Positions 59,605 to 64,000 of a stretch of 64,000 bases of DNA are shown one piece after another; position 1 is the first letter of the stretch; each line of letters starts with the position of its first letter. The position numbers were made by a program, and so were the translations under genes. Source of the stretch: Massilia sp. WG5 (GTDB lineage: Bacteria > Pseudomonadota > Gammaproteobacteria > Burkholderiales > Burkholderiaceae_D); the NCBI RefSeq assembly GCF_001412595.2, contig NZ_CP012640.2, positions 5,704,001 to 5,768,000 on the forward strand, written 5' to 3'. A model generated the notes under the pieces. That model made no database searches. It was not told where the DNA came from and worked only from the letters and a program-made list of their open reading frames with translations.

Positions 59605-59700
59605 ATGGTATCCAGACGGGTGCGGCGATGCGCCTCGTTGTGGCGCCGGCATCGTGGAGGAAATTGCGAATTGCGCGCCGTGGCGGCATTTTCTGCGGCC
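59605..59700 (-). promoter_or_regulatory. Lrp-linked promoter of the GabD-like gene
   Basis: The 42-bp block 59659-59700 (GGAAATTG-N16-GCGGCATTTT on the plus strand) matches 61823-61864 at about 30 of 42 bases without gaps. A -10-like TACCAT (minus strand, 59610-59605) lies exactly 48 bases away, as TATCAT does in the other copy. The ALDH ATG is 52 bases further. Confidence 0.7.
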
Positions 59701-59755
59701 CGGCATGGCATGACGGAGGAGGAGGTGGACCGCGCGTCGCGGTCCGGGGAAGCAC

Positions 59756-60256
59756 TCAGGCCGGCTGGTGGTTGAACAGCTTCTCGACCGGGTAATAACC
59801 CTTGGTGAAGGGCGTCTTGATGACGATGTAGCTGAAATATTTTTCGATGCCGATGTGCGCATCGAGCAGGCCTTCGATGATGCTCTGGTAGTGCACCACA
59901 CCGGTCGTGACGAACTTCAGCAGGTAGTCGAAGCCGCCGCTGACCAGGTGGCATTCGACGATCTCGTCGACCTTGCGGATCGCCGACTCGAACTTGGCGA
60001 AATCCTCGCGCCGGTGATCCGACAGGGTGACCTGGGTGAACACCAGCTGGACGTTGCCTATCCTTTCCATCTCGACGTGGGCGCCGTAGCCCGTCACGTA
60101 ACCGCCTTTTTCAAGACGCTTCACCCGGATCAGGCATGGACTGGGCGACAGGCCGACGGCGTCGGCCAGGTCGACATTGGCAATCCTGCCGTTCTGCTGT
60201 AGATGCGCCAGGATACGAATGTCGATCCGATCGAGCTTCAAAGCACCACCAAGCAT
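59756..60256 (-). CDS. Lrp/AsnC family transcriptional regulator
   Basis: A 166-residue Lrp-type protein. [49 protein letters not shown]; the C-terminal half is the RAM effector domain ([19 protein letters not shown]). It senses an amino acid or metabolite and controls nearby catabolic genes. Start ATG 60256 with GAGGT upstream. It lies between two units (GabD-like/aspartoacylase and aminotransferase) that share a promoter block, and it has a related site in its own upstream gap. Confidence 0.93.
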   Translation of the reverse strand: MLGGALKLDRIDIRILAHLQQNGRIANVDLADAVGLSPSPCLIRVKRLEKGGYVTGYGAHVEMERIGNVQLVFTQVTLSDHRREDFAKFESAIRKVDEIVECHLVSGGFDYLLKFVTTGVVHYQSIIEGLLDAHIGIEKYFSYIVIKTPFTKGYYPVEKLFNHQPA

Positions 60257-60330
60257 GTGACCTCTCTACCGGCCGCGGGGCCGTATGTACGGTTTTCCTG
60301 TCAACAAATTGTAGCCGATATGCATTAAAA

Positions 60331-60346
60331 CGCAAATCGCAAATTT
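60331..60346. promoter_or_regulatory. Putative Lrp autoregulatory site
   Basis: On the minus strand AAATTTGCGATTTGCG (60346-60331) matches GAAATTGCGAATTGCG in the 59659 block at 13 of 16 bases. It lies 75 bases before the Lrp start in the short gap after the aminotransferase gene. Confidence 0.5.
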
Positions 60347-60357
60347 ATATTCGGAAA

Positions 60358-61737
60358 TCAGCGCACCACGGCGCGTACCTCGGGCTGGTCGAGCACCTCG
60401 TCGAGGGTTGCCTTCAACCTCGCGAACAGCAGCGCGAATTCGTCGGCCGTGTAGCACAGTGCCGGCGCGAAGCCGAGGATGTTGTCGCCGAAGGCGCGGA
60501 ACACGAGACGGTTGCGGTAGGCCGCGGCGGCGATCCGTTCGCTCAGCTTCAGGGACACCGGGAACGGCGACTTGGCATCCTTGTCGGCGACCAGTTCGAG
60601 CGCGCCCAGCAGGCCGCGGCTGCGGGCGTCGCCCACCAGCGGATGGGCGAGCAATGCGCGCAGGCCGCCCGCGAAGTGCGGTTCCTGCGCCACGCCGTTG
60701 GCCAGCAGGCCGCCTTCGTGGTACAGGCGCAGCACTTCCAGGCCGATGGCCGCGCTGACCGGATGCGCCGAATAGGTCTGGCCGTGCCCGACCGCGACGT
60801 CGGGACCGGCGGCGTCGGCGATGGCCTGGAAGATCGCGTCCGAAAAGAGCAGCGCGCCCATCGGCGAATAGCCGGCGGTCAGGCCCTTGGCCACCGTCAT
60901 CAGGTCCGGCTCGACGCCTTCCGCCTCGCAGGCGAACAGCGGGCCGGTGCGGCCGAAGCCGGTGATCACCTCGTCGACCACGAACAGGATGTCCAGCTCG
61001 CGGCAGGCATCGGCCATCGCCTTGAGCCAGCCCCGCGGCGGCACGATCACGCCGCCCGAACCCTGGACCGGTTCGCAGAAGAAGGCCGCCACGTTGTCGG
61101 CGCCCAGTTCCTCGACCTTGGCGCGCAGCGCCGCGACCGAGCCCGCGATGACGGCCTGGTCGTCGTTGCCGACCGGGTTGCGGTAGGGGTAGGAAGAGGG
61201 AATGTAGTGATGGTTCGCGCGCGGCAGGTCGAAGTGGCGGTGGAACACGGCCAGCGCGGTCAGGCCGGCGCCGGTGGTCGAGGAGCCGTGGTAGCCGCGC
61301 TCGAGGGAGATGAAATGCTTCTTGGACGGCTTGCCGATCGCATTGCTGTAATACGTGATGTAGCGGATCGCGGCATCGACCGCGTCCGAGCCGCCCTGGG
61401 TGAAGTAGACGTGGCGCAGCGAGGCCGGCGCCAGTTCCACCAGGCGCGCGGCCAGGCGGATCGCCGGCTCGCTGCCGAAGCTGAAATAGCCGGTGGCGTA
61501 GGGCAGGCGCTGCATCTGCTCGGCGGCGACGCGTACGATGCTCTCCTGGCCGTAGCCGGTGTTCACGCACCAGAGGCCGGAAAAGGCGTCGAGCAGTTCG
61601 TTGCCGTCGGCATCGGTGAGATAGGCGCCCTTGCCGGAGGCCAGGATGGTCACGCCGCGTTGCTGGTGAGCGTGGAAATTGGTGACGGGATGGATCAGGT
61701 GTTGGCGATCGAGATCGACGAGCGAGGTGATGGTCAT
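60358..61737 (-). CDS. Class III aminotransferase
   Basis: A 459-residue PLP omega-aminotransferase family protein. SGLWCVNTGYGQESIV, ERGYHGSSTTGAGLT, FVVDEVITGFGRTG and the PLP Lys in TVAKGLTAGYSPMGA are class III signatures. It resembles enzymes annotated as beta-alanine/diamine/diaminobutyrate-pyruvate aminotransferases; the amine is not fixed by sequence. Its product aldehyde could feed the GabD-like ALDH, which shares its promoter block. Start ATG 61737. Confidence 0.92.
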   Translation of the reverse strand: MTITSLVDLDRQHLIHPVTNFHAHQQRGVTILASGKGAYLTDADGNELLDAFSGLWCVNTGYGQESIVRVAAEQMQRLPYATGYFSFGSEPAIRLAARLVELAPASLRHVYFTQGGSDAVDAAIRYITYYSNAIGKPSKKHFISLERGYHGSSTTGAGLTALAVFHRHFDLPRANHHYIPSSYPYRNPVGNDDQAVIAGSVAALRAKVEELGADNVAAFFCEPVQGSGGVIVPPRGWLKAMADACRELDILFVVDEVITGFGRTGPLFACEAEGVEPDLMTVAKGLTAGYSPMGALLFSDAIFQAIADAAGPDVAVGHGQTYSAHPVSAAIGLEVLRLYHEGGLLANGVAQEPHFAGGLRALLAHPLVGDARSRGLLGALELVADKDAKSPFPVSLKLSERIAAAAYRNRLVFRAFGDNILGFAPALCYTADEFALLFARLKATLDEVLDQPEVRAVVR

Positions 61738-61768
61738 TTGGCGGAGATCCTTTCGATGGACTGCATCC

Positions 61769-61864
61769 ATGATAGGACCGGCGCGCAAGCGGTAGCTTCC
61801 GTTAAGCGGCGTCGGAACTTGCGGAAATTGTGTATTTGAACGTGCGGCGGCATTTTGTGCTGCC
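61769..61864 (-). promoter_or_regulatory. Lrp-linked promoter of the aminotransferase gene
   Basis: The 42-bp block 61823-61864 (GGAAATTG-N16-GCGGCATTTT) is followed leftward, after exactly 48 bases, by TATCAT (minus strand, 61774-61769), 31 bases before the ATG. It is the gapless counterpart of 59605-59700. Confidence 0.7.
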
Positions 61865-61878
61865 GCCCCGGTGCGGCG

Positions 61879-62817
61879 TCAATAACCGCGGCCGCGTTCG
61901 ACCAGGCCGGTCGGCGTCAGGCCGGCGCGATGCCGGCGGATGTTGTCGAGGACGGCATCGACCGCCGTCTCCGGCTGGGTCATGCTGGCGATGTGCGGCG
62001 TCAGGACGATGCGTGGATGGTGCCAGAACGGATGGCCGGCCGGCAGCGGCTCGGGATCGCAGACATCGAGCACGGCCGCCGACAGCTGGCCGCTGTCGAG
62101 CGCCGCCAGCAGGTGCTCCTGCACCAGGTGGCCGCCACGGCCGCAGTTGACCAGCGCCGCGCCCTGCGGCAGGCCGGCAAACAGGCGCGCGTCCAGGATG
62201 CCGCGCGTGGCGGCGGTCAGCGGCAGCAGGCACACCAGAATGTCGGTGCGCGCGAGGAAGGCCGGCAGCGCTTCCAGTCCGGCATGGCATTCGACACCTT
62301 CGATGTGGTGCGGCGAGCGGCTCCAGCCGGCGCAGGGAAAGCCGAAGCCGCGCAGCTTGTCCAGCACGGCCCGGCCCAGCATACCGAGTCCGAGCACGCC
62401 GACGCGGCGGCTGGCGGCGGTGCGTACGCGGTGTTCCATCCACCGCTGCGCGCGCTGCTGCTCGCGGTAGACGGGCCAGTCGCGGTGCAGGGCCAGCACC
62501 GCCAGCGTGGCATATTCGACCATGCCGTCGACGATGCCCGGCTCGACCATGCGCACCACGGGCAGCTGCGGCGGCACGCGCGTGAAGTCGAACTGGTCGA
62601 TGCCGGCGCCGACCGAGAACACCAGCTCGAGGTGTGGAAAGCGCGCCAGGTCCCGGGGCGGCTCCCACGCCGCCAGGTAGCGCACCCGTGCGTCGTCTCC
62701 GTCCCCGTCCAGCGGCCACTGGCGGAATTCCAGCTCCGGCGCCTTGCGCGCGAAGCCGTCGGCCCATTCCGCGCCGCGGACCGGGTCGGCCTTGTACAGG
62801 AAGATCGGGCGCGGCAT
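61879..62817 (-). CDS. ghrA: Glyoxylate/hydroxypyruvate reductase A-like 2-hydroxyacid dehydrogenase
   Basis: A 312-residue D-2-hydroxyacid dehydrogenase. The NAD(P) motif is GVLGLGMLGRAVLDKL, the catalytic Arg is in NCGRGGHLV, Glu in DVCDPEPLP and His in TPHIASMT; the length and N-terminus (YKADPVRGAEWADGFARKAP) fit GhrA rather than SerA. It would reduce glyoxylate or another 2-oxoacid to the hydroxyacid. The ATG overlaps the stop of the GNAT gene (TGATG), so the two form a coupled pair. Confidence 0.87.
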   Translation of the reverse strand: MPRPIFLYKADPVRGAEWADGFARKAPELEFRQWPLDGDGDDARVRYLAAWEPPRDLARFPHLELVFSVGAGIDQFDFTRVPPQLPVVRMVEPGIVDGMVEYATLAVLALHRDWPVYREQQRAQRWMEHRVRTAASRRVGVLGLGMLGRAVLDKLRGFGFPCAGWSRSPHHIEGVECHAGLEALPAFLARTDILVCLLPLTAATRGILDARLFAGLPQGAALVNCGRGGHLVQEHLLAALDSGQLSAAVLDVCDPEPLPAGHPFWHHPRIVLTPHIASMTQPETAVDAVLDNIRRHRAGLTPTGLVERGRGY

Positions 62818-63677
62818 CAGCCCAGCGCCTGGTTGATGATGGCGAACTGGCGCAGCGTGCCGTCGGGCAGGGGCGCTTCGCCGCGCACCATGGTCGCCAC
62901 GGTATCGACCTGCAGCAGGCCCAGTTCGTCCAGCCACGGGCCGAGGCCGCAGCTGGCCGGCACGTCGATGCGCACGAAGGCGCCGGCATAGGTCCCGGTC
63001 CAGTGGCTGATCAGGGCCTTGGCGCGCTCGATGTCGGGCGCCACCACCGGACCGATGGCGTAGCCGAGGCCGAAACGGCGCAGCATCGCGTAGCCGATCA
63101 ATTCGTCGTAGCGGTCGATCACCACGCATTCGGCGACTTCGCGCAGCGCGGCCAGCACGGTGGCGCGCGGCATGCCGGTGGCGCGTGCGCCCAGCGTCGC
63201 CAGGGCGGCATCCTCGCGCGAGCCCAGGGGGCGGATCCGTTCGCCGGGCGGCAGGGCCATCAGCTTGGTGCCGAACACGCTGCCCTGGTGCTGGCAGATC
63301 GCGCCGGTCTGTTCGAAACCCAGGTCCCGGTAGAGCTTTTCGCCGGCATTGGTCGAATGCAGGAGCAGGTTGCGCTTGCCGAGTTCTGCCATCGCCATCG
63401 CCATCAGCTTGCGGCCGATGCCCCGGCCCTGCCAGTCCGGACCGACGATGACCATGCCGATCGAGGCGAACTCGGTACCATGGCTCCAGCACATGATGGT
63501 GCCGACCACGGTGTCGTCGGACTCGGCGACGAAACCCACGCCCAGCCGGTAGATGAATTCCCAGTCCTGCAGCCGGTGCGGCCAGCGCAGGGATTGCGAC
63601 AGGCGGTGGGCCGCCTCGAGGTCGTGCTTGTGCATGCGGCGGTACGCTAGCCCGGTCTGGGCGATTGGCTGGTCCAC
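62817..63677 (-). CDS. GNAT family N-acetyltransferase (two-domain)
   Basis: A 286-residue GNAT protein. The N-terminal acetyl-CoA site is IVGPDWQGRGIGRKLM (Q/R-x2-G-x-G/A). The C-terminal half resembles a second, degenerate GNAT domain (GYAMLRRFGLGYAIGPVVAPD), a layout seen in proteins annotated as GNAT acetyltransferases of this length. It could acetylate the amino group of a pathway compound. Start GTG 63677 is favoured by CAGGAGAAACC upstream. It is upstream of and coupled to ghrA. Confidence 0.85.
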   Translation of the reverse strand: MDQPIAQTGLAYRRMHKHDLEAAHRLSQSLRWPHRLQDWEFIYRLGVGFVAESDDTVVGTIMCWSHGTEFASIGMVIVGPDWQGRGIGRKLMAMAMAELGKRNLLLHSTNAGEKLYRDLGFEQTGAICQHQGSVFGTKLMALPPGERIRPLGSREDAALATLGARATGMPRATVLAALREVAECVVIDRYDELIGYAMLRRFGLGYAIGPVVAPDIERAKALISHWTGTYAGAFVRIDVPASCGLGPWLDELGLLQVDTVATMVRGEAPLPDGTLRQFAIINQALG

Positions 63678-63820
63678 GGTTTCTCCTGTTTGTTGTGCGT
63701 TTTGTCGGGCGGCCGTTGGGATGCTAACGCCGCTCGCGGCGCGACGCCAGAGGCCGCCGGTAGAACGCAACGATGTGGTGTGCCGCGCGAACCGCGTGCT
63801 ACAAACTGCTGAAAGGGGCC

Positions 63821-63843
63821 GCCGCAGCCGTGCAGGCTGCGGC
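63821..63843. terminator. Hairpin downstream of the copD-like gene
   Basis: GCCGCAGCC (63821-63829) and GGCTGCGGC (63835-63843) form a perfect 9-bp stem with a five-base loop, 24 bases past the CopD-like stop. No T-tract follows, so it is only a possible terminator. Confidence 0.4.
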
Positions 63844-63867
63844 GCCGCCACAACTGCGCCCAAGCGG

Positions 63868-64000
63868 ACTAGGACGGAAGCTCGCCCGGCGGCGAGGTCG
63901 ATGCCAGCCAGGCCGCCGCCAGCACGACCGCCAGCAGGACCAGCCCTTCGATCCAGAGCACGTGCCGGAACCGCGCCGGCAGCAGCACCGGCGCCGCATG
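63868..64000 (-). CDS. CopD-family (copper resistance D) protein, C-terminal fragment
   Basis: The last 43 residues run into the window edge. They read as one membrane helix after a basic turn (RFRHVLWIEGLVLLAVVLAAAWLAS) and a TSPPGELPS tail, the usual end of CopD/copper-transport membrane proteins. The rest lies beyond 64000. Assignment is by C-terminal pattern alone. Confidence 0.6.

Noticed and set aside
57082..61737. Ectoine-degradation (doe/eut) locus, because of aspartoacylase-like deacetylase + ALDH + Lrp + class III aminotransferase
   Set aside because: There is no M24-type ectoine hydrolase (DoeA) in the window, and the deacylase N-terminus does not resemble DoeB. The set is similar but incomplete.
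1..64000. CRISPR arrays, insertion sequences, integrase genes or prophage
   Set aside because: No spaced direct-repeat array, transposase or integrase motif, or phage structural gene was seen on reading the window.

Overview
The window reads as chromosomal DNA of a high-GC betaproteobacterium, most likely Burkholderiales, family Oxalobacteraceae (Massilia/Telluria-like). The basis is the conserved order cysS - DNA glycosylase - accA - tilS - lysC - tRNA-Ser, the DUF4148 lipoprotein, and dense accessory metabolism with many LysR/AraC regulators. I see no prophage, insertion sequence, CRISPR array or rRNA. Most large antisense reading frames are shadows produced by the base composition.

Layout. 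(1) 1-5.4 kb, housekeeping: 3' end of cysS, an AlkA-type glycosylase, accA, tilS, lysC, and tRNA-Ser(GCT) with a clear promoter and terminator. (2) 5.5-22.4 kb, accessory redox region: an internally deleted MDR oxidoreductase, a luciferase-like monooxygenase, an aldehyde dehydrogenase, SDRs, NTF2-like proteins, AhpD-like, PNPOx-like and DsrE-like proteins, five AraC/LysR regulators, and two paralogous EAL phosphodiesterases that each carry a C-terminal zinc-binding CZB domain. (3) 22.5-28.1 kb, sulfide/persulfide and redox block: a BigR/SqrR-type repressor with a perfect operator palindrome, two YeeE/YedE proteins, TauE, a persulfide dioxygenase plus a broken second copy, a VIT-family transporter and cytochrome b561. 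(4) 28.1-35.8 kb: an operon of a D-threonine-aldolase-like enzyme, RidA, a desuccinylase/aspartoacylase and a DUF1624 membrane protein, divergent from a LysR regulator; then a HAD hydrolase, an aldehyde dehydrogenase and a cupin. (5) 35.8-44.3 kb: one very tight operon, HAD - FAD amine oxidase - peptide/opine-type ABC transporter (no binding protein) - three-subunit opine-oxidase/HcnABC-like dehydrogenase. (6) 45-53.3 kb: a TonB-dependent receptor with DUF4198, then in the opposite direction a Tat-exported ABC binding protein, HupE, a membrane anchor protein and a PepSY-flavoreductase-ferredoxin fusion. (7) 53.6-64 kb: second DUF1624, an outer-membrane-like protein, aspartase, second aspartoacylase, a GabD-like dehydrogenase, Lrp regulator, class III aminotransferase, GhrA-like reductase, GNAT, and the end of a CopD-like protein.

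Main result. Comparing intergenic regions by eye gives three sets of promoters with gapless, identically spaced elements. The TonB receptor, the binding-protein/HupE/PepSY operon and the HAD/ABC/oxidase operon all carry AAAACNNNNNTTTCTGTTT, then exactly 39 bp, then ATGKTGTAAT. This links outer-membrane import, binding protein, ABC import, metal reduction and oxidative cleavage in one regulon. I infer an undescribed TonB/ABC-coupled system for taking up and oxidatively breaking down an opine-like or aminocarboxylate (possibly metal-chelating) compound. The end products would flow through aspartoacylase, aspartase, aminotransferase and aldehyde dehydrogenases. The substrate is not known from sequence. 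Two further promoter pairs (LysR-linked and Lrp-linked) show the same kind of conserved spacing within this locus.
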